The notes beneath the pieces were generated by a model, which did no database searches, was not told the DNA's origin, and saw only the letters and a list, made by a program, of their open reading frames with translations. Positions 45,401 through 56,461 of a DNA stretch of 64,000 nucleotides are shown here, one piece after another. Origin of the DNA: Orbicella faveolata (lineage: Eukaryota > Cnidaria > Anthozoa > Scleractinia > Merulinidae). Location: positions 1,341,980 to 1,405,979 of the forward strand of contig NW_018149640.1 of the NCBI RefSeq assembly GCF_002042975.1. Direction: 5' to 3'. Numbering within the stretch: position 1 is the first letter of the stretch; the number at the start of each line of letters is the position of its first letter. The position numbers and the translations under genes were made by a program.

Positions 45401-48400
45401 CATGGCGTGAAAATCCTCAGAACCTATGACAGTCATGGACACACTCCTTTGCACTGGGCAGCCTTAGGTGGTTACAGCGATGTGATAAAGTTCTTTATAA
45501 ACTGTGGGGTCGAAATAAATGAACAAAGTCGATCTGATTATGGACCTTATCCAATCCACTGGGCATGTGTTAATGGTCATATTTTATGCGTGGATCTTCT
45601 CATTCAAAATGGAGCCTCTATAAACTGTACAGACAACAAAGGTTGTACTCCTTTAATTATTACCGCACAATATGGAAAAGCAATGTTGGCTGGATACCTT
45701 ATAGGCAAGGGAGCAAAGACATTTCTCACAGATCATGAAGGGGACTCAGCTCTACACTGGGCATGTTTTAAAGGTAATAATAATAAATATAAATACAGGG
45801 ATGCTGCAGAGAAAAATCTAAGATGGTTCATTGACAAGCACAGCTGGCTTTTCTGGTCTTTGCACCGTAAAGTTACCCTGAGTCATTTACTTCCCAGTGA
45901 AATTTCAGTCACTGAAAATCTTTTTGTCAACCAGTGAAGTCACTCTCATCCCCAGAAGCTGCAGTCCTTCTCGTCAGCACGAAGAATCACAACCTCTGAA
46001 TCTGGGCCGGTCCAACAGCAGAAGTCTGCGATTCTCAGACTTCTCTTAAATCTGACAAATCTGATTGACTGAGAATACAAATACAAGTACTCTGTGTATG
46101 CTCAAAGAATCTGGTCCGACCAAAGGTTGTGGTTTCTGTTGCTGACCAAAAGGATCATGGCCTCCGGGGATCAGAATGTCAGTGAAATTAGTCAGAAGCT
46201 GACTCTTACTTGATAGTAACGAACTATGTGTTGGATACTGTTTGCGCTCTGGGAGGCTGAAAGACCAAGCTTCATTAGAGATAATAAAACAAGTGGAATA
46301 ATATATTAGCATAAAAAGAAGGCAAGTGCATGTACACGTGCATGTAGGACTTGTGGGGAATGAGAAAATAGGAGAACACTGACTTACAACTTTTGCTTTC
46401 TACATGTACCTTTCTTGAGAATTCTTTTAGTGGAGTGTAAACTCTATCTTGTCTTGTTAACTGGGCAAAGTGCTCAGCTGTTCTGGGTCTTCTGCTATAC
46501 ACTGGGCAAACATTGCTCATATTAATGCCTATGGACTTTATGGGGAAATCCAGGTCCTAGTATTGACCAGCTGTGTAAGATTTTATAATAATTATTACAG
46601 AAAAGTGTGATAGGGTTAAGACTTCCATTATTTCTTTAGTACCATACAAGTAAGAGAGAGGCATGGTGATGTACATGTATACAATTTAGTTAGTACACTG
46701 TATCCTAGGTCTAGAAGTCTGCTAGGTTCACCTGGCTGGGCTCATTGAGTCATGTTTTTGGACAAGACACCTACTTCTTGCAGTGCCTCTCTTCACCCAG
46801 GTGTACAAATGAGTAATTTAATGCTGGGGGTTAACCCTGGGTTAGACTAGCATCCCATCAGGGAAGGAATAGGAAAAAAATATTCCTAGTTGCTTTAAAT
46901 ACCAAGGAAACCACCATAAACTATGGCCAATAGGGGCACATGTCCCATCACAGACTTTACCTTTACCATGTAAGTAATACAGGGAAAAGATTGATTTGGT
47001 TTAAGGTAATTCCTCTGAAATAAAAGTGACAAGATATTTTTGTTCAAACTTTGTCCACTGAATATTTGTCATATGAAAACTTCAATTTTGAAATAAAAAA
47101 GGGGGGTGCCCATGCTCATTAAGGAGCAGTGAGGTATTGAAAATGCCCCATTTTGGCGTTATTTAATGCTTATTACAAGAACGCATTCCCAGTAATTGTA
47201 AAATCTTTGTGAGCCCAGACTCTTAAGAACACGCATTAAACTACAGTCAATACACTGTGTCGGACACAAATAAACATTTTAAGTTTGATTCAGACAGAAG
47301 GCTAAATCCTTGATAAAAAATTTGAACAAAATTTCTTGACGTGGTTACCGACTGCAAAATAGAAAAGACCACAGTGTATCTGCTATTTTTCTTATTTATT
47401 CAAATATCAGCAATAGAAATTAGTCGTANAAATTTCTTGACGTGGTTACCGACTGCAAAATAGAAAAGACCACAGTGTATCTGCTATTTTTCTTATTTAT
47501 TCAAATATCAGCAATAGAAATTAGTCGTAGTAACAATCTTTTATTAGGAAGCTCCATTAGATCAGTCTTTTCTCACGCAAAGCTTATGATTAGTTGATTA
47601 CAATGACTGGAAAAAAAATTAGGGTGCCCTTGCTCGTTGGTGAGAGCTAGAGCCATTTTTCAACTGACAGAGTTCAATACCAAGGCAAATCTGTCATGTT
47701 TTCAATATGCACGTGCACGAGCGCGCTAATGACGCCATAAATTATGCGCAGTAAGGATGCGCGATGCAAATGTGAGGAATGACCTTAAGATATTAATTGT
47801 TATCACTGACAGTAACTGGCAATTTACCAAAGCTTTACCAAACAAATTTGACTCGACCAAATAATAACTGGGAAACCATGCATTTCTGTTTGCAGGTCAT
47901 AGTGAAGTGGTGCAATTACTGTTGTATTCTGGTTTTGATCCAAAGCAGAAAGATAGGTTTGGTCAGGTATCTAGTAACATTCTACTCTGTTTCATTCTCA
48001 ACACATGCATTGTATTATATAGAAAATAGAAAACATTTTTCCTGTTTCTAGACACTGAGTTCTGGAAATATGAGTAGAAGTTTAGGAGAACAAGAAATGC
48101 TGTGTGATCAAGAGCTGCATGCAAGTGTTTCTTTCACTTTTTTGAATTCTCCCAAACTTTTATGACTGTTCCTATGTTTCTGTAGAAACTCAATAGAGTA
48201 GACACATAATTTGCAAAATTAATGTGGCAAATGGGTCTGTGTTCAAAATAAAAAAAAGAAGAAGTTTAAATTAACCACATTCATATTAGCAGGGTCCAAT
48301 AATTGAATACAAAGTGTACTTGTAGTGAATTTACTATAAAATGAAATTGACTGAAAAGCTTGTCATTTCAGACTCCCCTTCATCTGGCCTGCCTCAGTGG

Positions 48401-51400
48401 AGACCTAGTTACCGTTGAACACATTGTAGACATGGTAGGCATTGACTATTTGCATCAGCTTCATCCTCTGTATTTAAAGACTGTATGTACCATCTTATTT
48501 TTTAACTATGAGGAATAGAGAGCCCTCCCCCCTCCCCCCTCCTGTAAGCAAGGTGTGTGGAAAAATAATGAAGATTGAGGATCTTTAAGCAGACATGTAA
48601 CAAGAATGAAGAAATTTGACATAAAATTAATTAAGTTCTTGATTTGATGTCCAAATTCTAGGATATACTACTATTGGAAAAAATGTCTGGTAAGGTTTTG
48701 ACTGAAATGGTTTTAACCCGTTTGTAAAAACAAGTCACATACCTGGATAATTTTAAGATTGTGGGCTGTAGAAAGCTGCAGTAGCAGCAGCTTTGATAGT
48801 TACTGATTGATGATACCTTCAAACCTCCACTAATGGCCACCTCTCTATAACGGTCACCTCTCTCCAACAGCCACCTCTCTACAATGGCCACTTTTTTTAG
48901 TCCTGGCAGACGGTCCATACATTCACCCTTATTTAAACCTCTCTTCAATGGCCTCCTCTCTACAGTGGCAACAGCCACTAAAGCTTGTCCCAACTGCCAA
49001 AATAACTTTTCGACAACAGCCAGTTAAATCAACGACTGGAGTATACAAAACCCCATTGTTTTTTATTGTAAAATGTCACCAAACTTGATCCATACCAAGT
49101 TGTTTCTGTTAAGTTGAGATGTTGCAACCCCTTCCCCCTTCCGCAAAGAAAACTCTTTCCTCTCTCCCCAAGATGGCTGTTGTGAAGAGTTTCGACTGTA
49201 CATGGTTTTGTTGCAGTGCAATGGGCTTAACTAGTTTTTTTAATTGTCTCGATCATTTGCATTTAAATAGATTAAGCCATCTTTAATCTGTAATTATAGG
49301 AGTTTTACTCTGCCAATAAAGCAAATCTAATCATGTAAGTTAGCTTTTCTTGCAACTAGCAAACCAGCACTTGAAAGAACATGCAGTGTAGCTAACTGTA
49401 AGTAAACGTCAGGAAGCCTGTCAAGTGCTACTGTAAGTTTGTCATTTGCTATAATTTGATTTTGACTCCACTGCGTAACAGAATGACAATATCAGAATGC
49501 ATGGAAAATCTTGAGATTTTCAGGCTTGCCATTCAGGCAAGCTGGATAAACTATGGCATAAACTACTGTATAATGTCACTTCACTTTTTCTTAACTTTTG
49601 TCCATAATCCCCAGGAGGGGGGTCAGGTTAATGGGCCGAATAAACTATAATGTGCAAGCAGGAAAGTCATTCTTGCTTGCCCAGTGGGCAAGATTTCTTG
49701 CCTGTTGGGCACGTAAAGGATAAAATCCACTATTCCTGGGCTTTCGGACATGACTTTCTTTGCATGCTGAATGTGCATTTTTATTTGCGTGTCTTAAGGA
49801 CTGTTATATGCAAACACATTTTTGAAGTGAATATCACAATTTCTGGCCATGAAGAACCTGCGAACAGCAGCACAACAAAAACAGCATGCTTTGCTTCTTT
49901 ATTTCTCAACAGATTGTACGTCCTTTTAATTTAAAGATTTTTTTCCTCCAGGATGTTGAGTTAGATGCTGTTGACAGTAATAACAAGACTCCTTTAAGAC
50001 TGGCCATGGGGCGAGACTACAAGGAAATTGTGTACTATTTACAAGGCAAACTCAATCGATTTGTATCCTGTCGCTTGAGGTGTGTACTTTTTACAACTTT
50101 TTCTAAAGAAGGGGTTGGTATAGCCTGGCTAACTTGTTTCATTACAGATATGTTCACATGTTTGTGTTTATTTTGATGTGGACATGGCATACAGCTACAC
50201 GCACTGTACAACCACTAGCATGTTGCTGGTTCTTGCTGCACTATAAAGCTTTCTCCGTTTCTTTTGATTTGGGAATATGATCAACTTTAACTTAATATCT
50301 TGGGTCCTGACAAATGCCTTCGTGTAAATACACACTGTGACAAATGGCCATTTCCTCGGAACATAATCAAATCAATCTGTCCAATGTTTTTGCACAGTAC
50401 GTATCGTAGAGTAATGTATGTATTGCATTTGCCCTTTGTACACATAACAGATCATTTTATTGTTAGCGCAAACTCTCCAAACCAAACTTTTGTAAGCTAG
50501 CCACGTAAAATAGAAGCGGCAAACTCCCCAAATCAAACTATCAAAGGAACAAAAAAAAGAACTTTTTTCTTATTACTAGCAACACTGCATACAATACTAA
50601 CTCTACGTACAATATTTTTGTTATACAACATGAATTGATTTTAATAAGGACAAAACTAAAAATAATACCTCTACCTCATAATACTGTTAAATAATAAACA
50701 AACAAACAAACAAACAAGCAAAACAACAGCCTTTTCCTCAGAAATCACTAAATTACTCCACACGTCAGTTTGATCTCTTTCAATATTGTTTTTGCTATGT
50801 TACCCAAGTGTAACGTACTTTTCTGACCTTTCTCATTTCAGAGACGTTGTATTTGGCCCGCCTGGTAGATCTAAAGGAGCACTCTTATTTTTGTTAGGAA
50901 ACTTGCTTATTTGGGGCTATCCCGTGTATTTCTTCTATGTAAGTACTTTTTATAATGAATTTTGCGCAAATCTAGCTAACGCTGTGGTTGTCACATTTGT
51001 GGTGATGGTGTATCCACAGCGGTCAAACGTACTGCGCACCCGCTCTTCCCGCCATTGTCCCTCCAAACTGTCTCAGATTTCTCAAATTCTTCACTATTGA
51101 GCCAAAAGTTAAGATCGTCACTGAAAAGTTAAACTTTGTACGCTGCGTATACATTAAGGATTGAATAATTGCTATCTTCCTAGTTTATCGGCTCGTCTCA
51201 GAACGTTTTCTTGCGAAAGTCGTGCAAATTTTTGCTTGAAACTCCTACTGAATTCGAGGCCATGAAAACCGGAAGTGGCGTTGATTTTTGCGTTGACAGC
51301 TATGAAGATGAAGTATACAACTTATGCTCTGACTGTTGGTATTTTTGGCGCCGAATCAAGCGGTCTGGGTTCAATTCTGATTTAACCCTCAGAATGCCTC

Positions 51401-54400
51401 TCTGATCTAACTAATGGTGTTTTAATGGTACAAACCAACTTTTAGGGCAAGCTGAGGAGGGACTAGGATAGCTTGCTATGGACTAGTATCCCATCCAGGC
51501 TGAAGCACATTACCGTGTCAGTTTCTTAATTGAACGCCGGGCTCAAGGCGAGGTGGCCTAATGGTTGGCATGCTGGACTCTGGACCGAGCGGTCCGGGTT
51601 CGAGCCCTGGCCGGGGACATTGTGTTGTGTTCTTGGGCAAGACACTTTACTCTCACAGTGCCTCTCTTCACCCAGGTGTAAAAATGGGTACTGGCGAATT
51701 TAGTGCTGTTTGTAATCCTATGATGGACTAGCATCCCATCCAGGGGGGGAGTGAAAATAGACGTAGTCGCTTCATGCTACAGGAACCGGGATAAGCTCCG
51801 ACTGGATGTGCCACTGGCCGCCTGGCGCAGACTTCACCTGATACGTCACCCAGGCTTGCGAAACGGTTGATTTTAACGCTGAAATATTTTATTTCTCGCA
51901 GGTTCTTCCAGATACGTTGAGTTACATGCCTTTGACTCACTACCTGTTTATTTCCCTTAATGTTATTTTGTGGGTGTCGTTGTACTACGCCAACTCGAGG
52001 GATCCGGGATTTATCCCGTGCCATAGTCCCGATTATGACATGGCGCTAAAACAGGTACGTTCACGTGACAGCTCCGTGTATCATCTTTCTTGCAAAGAGC
52101 GTTTGTTTAGTAAGTGTTCAACGGCCGTGTTCGGTTTAACTCGGTTTTCTCTCGATGTTAAAAGTGACAGGGTGATCTATTGGATTTTGTAAGGGAACCC
52201 CTTATAGGCACCAGAATTTTTTTTAGGTCATGGTTCAAATCCATTCCTTGGTGGTACTAATGCTAAGGCAAGGGGTACAATGTAGTTCCTGCCATGTTTT
52301 TTCCCCTGTTTAATGCCCTAATTAAATAGGTACCGGGTGGTCACCTTAAGTTTTAATACTCTAAGTGGTATCAAGCCACAAATTTTAGCCTCTATCTTAC
52401 TATCTTACATGGATCCATGTTTCAGCTTCTCTTCCCAATTCCAGTAGAGACCTCTTCAGTTTGGGTGGTTTGTTTTCCCATTACAGACCACGTGATATTC
52501 TCTGGAGCAATATTCTCTGGAGCATTGCTCTTTTATCCATTTAAAAACTATTCATTCACATGCAAGCGATTACTTGAAAATTTGAAAGCAAGAATTCTCA
52601 AGAGTATCATCACATGGTCTGAAATGAGGGAACAAACCGCCCAGGCTAAAAAGGTCTATTGGCGTATTGCACTTCAAATTACCACTTTTGTCCTAGATTC
52701 TTTTTTTGCGGACGGCTAGATTTGCACACACGCTACAAAATAACATAAAAAGAAATAGCTCTATTTAAGTGTCAAATGTATTTACCACTGTTGTGCTAAG
52801 TGGGGACACTGTAAATAAATAAATAAATATTGGAAATAAAACATAAACTATTAAGAATCTCAACTGGTAGGAGGTTGACCAGTTGGCTATTTACACAACG
52901 CGGTCGAGGAGTTGAACTCGGGGCTACCGAGAACAAAGCCAGATAGCGGTAGGGAGGATAAATTAAACCTGAGCACTCGTCCACGCCGTCTCCTATAGAA
53001 TACGGACTCCTATACAATGACGTGTTTGGTTCGTTTTAGGTTCCATTCTATGAAGAGTGGCAGGTCAGAACAGGACAGAATCCTCTGGAGAACCTTTGTC
53101 ATACGTGTAGACTGGTGCGACCCCTGCGTGCAAAGCATTGTAGGATATGTAACCGGTGTGTCAAGCACTTTGATCATCACTGTCCGTACATTAACAACTG
53201 CGTCGGCCTTCGGAACAGGTAAATAAACGTCATTTCGCACTTTGAAAGTTTAACATCACTGTCATATTGTATTTTGTGTTATGCCATCTTGTCTGATGTA
53301 TTATGTATGATCAAGACCTTAAAGGAGTGGCACTACAACTACGAGATTATCATATAATAACAACCTTGCATAAGGCTGGCGCGCCTGAAATTTGAATTGA
53401 CCAATCAAGATTCAGCAGGCGGGAAAAACTGTTACTGTCCTGGCGTCAATGTATGTTAACAGGAAAGGTGTTGAAGTCGGGCAACTTTTCTCACTGGAGA
53501 CGAAAATTGATTTTTCACGAAAAGGGATTTATAATTCCAAAAACCATATCAGATTGTAAAAAGTGAAAAAAAATATCAAACATTTGTCCCTCCAAGCTTT
53601 TAATTTGGCGCCAATAATGGGTCACCGGCATCCGGCAACTCACTCGTCGCTCGTGAAGTGTCGCCGGAGTGCGCGGGGGTGACTTTGCTTTTTTCGGCGG
53701 GAAAACGTGGTAGCCGTCAACCTTTTACAACGACTTTTTGTGGAAGTGATTGCTTTGACAATCGGTATATTCAGGAAAAGCAGCCGGTATATTCAGGAAA
53801 CTCGACCACATCAATTATACTGTTCACAATGAGAAAAGAAGATTTTTAGGATGTCTGTTTTCTAAGTTTCGTTAAAACTTTGTTTAAATTGTAATCGCAC
53901 TTCTTTGTTATGCTTGTGTTCAGCGTTGTGATGTAAAGTTCTCTAAATAATCGTATACAAGGCAGCGCCTCTCTTGTTACTTAGGATGGCGACGCTTTAT
54001 GGAAGAAGAGGCTTATCACACTACACTTTAGGCAAAATAATATATGAAATGTCAGATCTTTGAACAATTATTTACGAAAGACCATCACAGTATACACGGA
54101 ACTTAGGCAGCTGCGAAAATAAATCCTGGAAAAAAGTCAGGCTAGAACGGGATTGGAACCCTGGACCTTGGGCTCAGTTTCCACCGATTTCTCGAGTCCG
54201 ATTTACGTTTTCTCTCCGACTTCGGGGGAGGAGCGCGAGCTCTTTCCCGAGCAGCGGCTAGCTTGTAATCTAACCTACCTTGACTTCTACCAACTGAACT
54301 ATCAAGCCAAGTGGGAACTGGTCAGTTTGTCCTTTCATTTTCACTTCGTGAAGCTTTGCGTTAAGGTTGGTTTACGTTTTGCAACCGTTATTAGAGGGTT

Positions 54401-55692
54401 AAAGAAGCTACGTCACGGTTTGGGCATCTTGAAAAGTTGAGCCTAAATTTTTCAAGTTCGTCGTTTGCAATCCGTGTTAATCTTCTCCATCCTTAACGAT
54501 CGTTTTTCCTTTATGGTGTATTATTATCTCTTTAGTGTTTTTTCTATCTTAGTAGAACTATTATTTTCAGAGTTCCTTCAGTTTACAGGTAAGCTTTTAT
54601 GTGGCCAAAATAGCTAAAAATACCGTCTGTAACTGAGCTCCTTTAAGAATATAAATTTTAAGCGCTCTATTTTTATTTGAAATCACCAGCAAATCACTTT
54701 ACCAGCCTGTAATTTCTTTCTTTCTTTTTTTTTCAGGGGCCCTTTCTCCATATTTGTATCGTGTGTGGCGTTGTGTAGTTTCATCACGGTGTACTTTGCT
54801 ATCACCATGTTGTACTTGTTTGGGTTTAGCTGGTTGTTCCTTCTTGGACTGCTACAGTTTATTGCGGTGTCCATTCTCATGGGAGCGCTCTTCATCTTTA
54901 TAGTAAGTATAAAGTCGTTGTTATCTAACGTGAAATGTGAAATCCTTAGCGCCCTACTTCACATCCGTCTCGATTTCTCTCCCACTCTTGTTTGCGTTTA
55001 TCCGTACGTGTGTGTTCGCAGTGAATAAAATCGTGAAATCAGGGTAAAGCACACACAGAGGCAAAACAAGGAGAATAATCAGAAAAGCTGATTCTGCTCG
55101 TTGAGGGTACCTTTCAGTTGCATTCGATACTTCAGTTCACGCTAACACTTGTGTTTGTGTTTGCCTCGCAAGCTAAAATTATTACGCTATATAAAATTTC
55201 ACTATGTAGCTATTTGTCGTTTTCGTGTTCCTCTTCTCAATCGACGACGTTTTTGATGATCAGCTGTTTTATTCTTACCACCGCTTATTTGAATTTGTTA
55301 TAACGAGGTAAAAAGAAGATATCAGTTAATCAGTCTGTCACAACGCTCTTCCGAAAGCGTGACGAAGCGTGACTGGGAACGAACCAGTAGTGGAGTATCA
55401 CTTCTGGAGATAAAAAAAGGTTCCTTAGCTAAGATTGCACTATTTGTACGACGCTCAGCCTTGTTGTATTTTAATTACTTTGTACTTTTTCATTTGTTCT
55501 AAATAGCTCAATCAAATTTCAATCAACCTTACTACTAACGAAAGAATAAACAAGAAGCGATACGCGTACCTCAGAGGACCATCTGGGATCTTTCTGAACC
55601 CGTTCGACAGGGGTTGCGTTAAGAACTGGTTAGAGTACTTTCACTGGGTGCAACCATTTGACAAGAAACCGAATCTTCTGTACAACGTGTAG
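42407..55692 (+). CDS. ZDHHC17-like: Ankyrin-repeat DHHC palmitoyltransferase (ZDHHC13/17, AKR1-like)
   Basis: Attaches palmitate to cysteines of target proteins, normally at Golgi membranes. Exons: 42407-42489, 45367-45773, 47896-47966, 48372-48434, 49952-50079, 50842-50938, 51902-52054, 53040-53218, 54737-54902, 55507-55692. All phases join; total 1,533 bases, 510 aa. Exons 2-5 carry about five ankyrin repeats ([57 protein letters not shown]). Membrane segments occur in exons 6-7 and 9. The catalytic cysteine-rich domain is in exons 7-8: [20 protein letters not shown] followed by [12 protein letters not shown]. Exon 10 has the family TTNE (TTxE) motif and a C-terminal NPFDRG. The protein is about 110-120 residues shorter than human ZDHHC17 or ZDHHC13. 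There appear to be fewer ankyrin repeats and fewer helices before the catalytic domain. Exons 7-10 lie wholly in the segment repeated at 56462-61324. Confidence 0.95.
43870..44330. mobile_element. TTAA-type MITE, copy A (intron 1)
   Basis: The ends TTTAAGGTCATTCC and TAATGACCTTAA are inverted. Shared internal blocks with copy B (47001-47788) are TTTTGAAATAAAAA, GGGG.CCCATG and ATTATGCGCAGTA.GGATGCG. The TTAA ends suggest a piggyBac- or Kolobok-like origin, which is inference. Confidence 0.85.
46700..46971 (+). repeat. tRNA-derived SINE (family 1), plus copy
   Basis: Shares TGCCTCTCTTCACCCAGGTG, then GACTAGCATCCCATC and TATTCCTAGTTGCTT with other copies, and ends in TTTACC repeats. The head is degraded. 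It lies in the second intron of the palmitoyltransferase. Confidence 0.8.
47001..47788. mobile_element. TTAA-type MITE, copy B (intron 2)
   Basis: The ends TTAAGGTAATTCC and GGAATGACCTTAA are inverted, matching copy A. It is longer than A, partly because of a 100-bp exact repeat around the N at 47429, which is probably artificial. Confidence 0.85.
47329..47529 (+). repeat. Exact 100-bp direct repeat flanking a single N
   Basis: 47329-47428 and 47430-47529 are identical and are separated only by the N at 47429. This is the pattern of two contig ends that overlap but were not merged. Confidence 0.9.
48826..48960 (+). repeat. 17-bp minisatellite (CTCTCTACAATGGCCAC)
   Basis: Three adjacent units at 48841-48857, 48858-48874 and 48875-48891 share a strict 17-bp step. 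Looser copies follow to about 48960. Confidence 0.85.
51350..51500 (+). repeat. Degenerate SINE family 1 copy
   Basis: It carries GCGGTCTGGGTTCAATTC (B-box-like), AATGCCTCTCTGATC and GACTAGTATCCCATCCAGG in the order of the intact copy that follows it at 51545. The middle is diverged. Confidence 0.65.
51545..51845 (+). repeat. tRNA-derived SINE (family 1), best full-length copy
   Basis: The head has an A box (GGTGGCCTAATGGTTGGC) and a B box (GGTTCGAGCCC) about 40 bases apart. The body holds CTTGGGCAAGACACTTTACT and TGCCTCTCTTCACCCAGGTG, and the end reads AGTCGCTTCATGCTACAGG. It ends about 56 bases before the acceptor of the exon at 51902. The left boundary of the 4.86-kb duplication falls at its B box. 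Confidence 0.9.
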
Positions 55693-56460
55693 CGGATTGT
55701 TTCAGTGGAACAGTGAACGATAATTATTCGACTATAGTTAGAACCGTTGGAAAAGCCACCGAATCTTCGCCCCAACATGTTTGCTCGCTCGACGGATCGT
55801 GACGTCATTTTCCCAACCTCGAAGGGCTAAAGTTTTACTTGATGAGATAAAGTGGTGCGATGAAGAACATAGTTATCCAAGAGTCATTTTCAAGATGACC
55901 CAAACGTTGTCTTGAACATATTCCGAAGGTCTGATAATATGACCTCAACCTACCCCTGAAATGGACCGAGGTCTCTCCATCCCAAACGTAAAACCTCCCT
56001 TGCGTAATGTAAGCCACTCTCCTGATGTAACTCGGGTTAAAGAATGGTAATTACGCTCGGCTTTATACCCCATGAAAGTGAAAACCCAGCTTTGTCCAAG
56101 ATGAAGAATGATTCCTGGAGATTATGAATGCTCCTAAAATCAAGCCAGAGAATAACGCCCTTGAGCAATGTGCGTCTGTTGATGGTGTAGTAGCTACCCT
56201 AAATATTACCGGACAGAAAGTATTATATTATAAAACAAAGATGTTTAATATATTTTCGAGAAGTAGATGGCGCACAGAAATGCTAAACATCGAACAAGCG
56301 TGAGTGGATTTTGTAGTGATTCTATTTTGCTCCAGCACAAGTTGGTTATGGGAAGTGAAACAGCAAATAGTTTTTATCAAGGCAGTGATTAAAAAGAGAT
56401 CACTATAACATGACAAGTGGAGTAATTCTGGGTTTTTGACGCACTGTGGTCAACTCGCTC
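51597..56460 (+). repeat. 4.86-kb direct repeat, copy 1
   Basis: Identical to 56462-61324 apart from one T in a homopolymer near 52300. It contains the last four exons of the palmitoyltransferase with all their introns and the 3' flank. Confidence 0.95.
52735..52975 (-). repeat. tRNA-derived SINE (family 2), reverse copy
   Basis: Matches 6170-6425 block by block: GTGGGGACA.TGTAAATAAAT, ACTGGTAGGAGG, GACCAGTTGGCT and GAGTTGAACTCGGG. It ends about 65 bases before the DHHC exon at 53040. Confidence 0.8.
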
Positions 56461-56461
56461 N

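Noticed and set aside
51545-51620. A functional tRNA gene suggested by A and B boxes
   Set aside because: The boxes head a SINE body present in many copies, and the sequence does not close into a cloverleaf acceptor stem.
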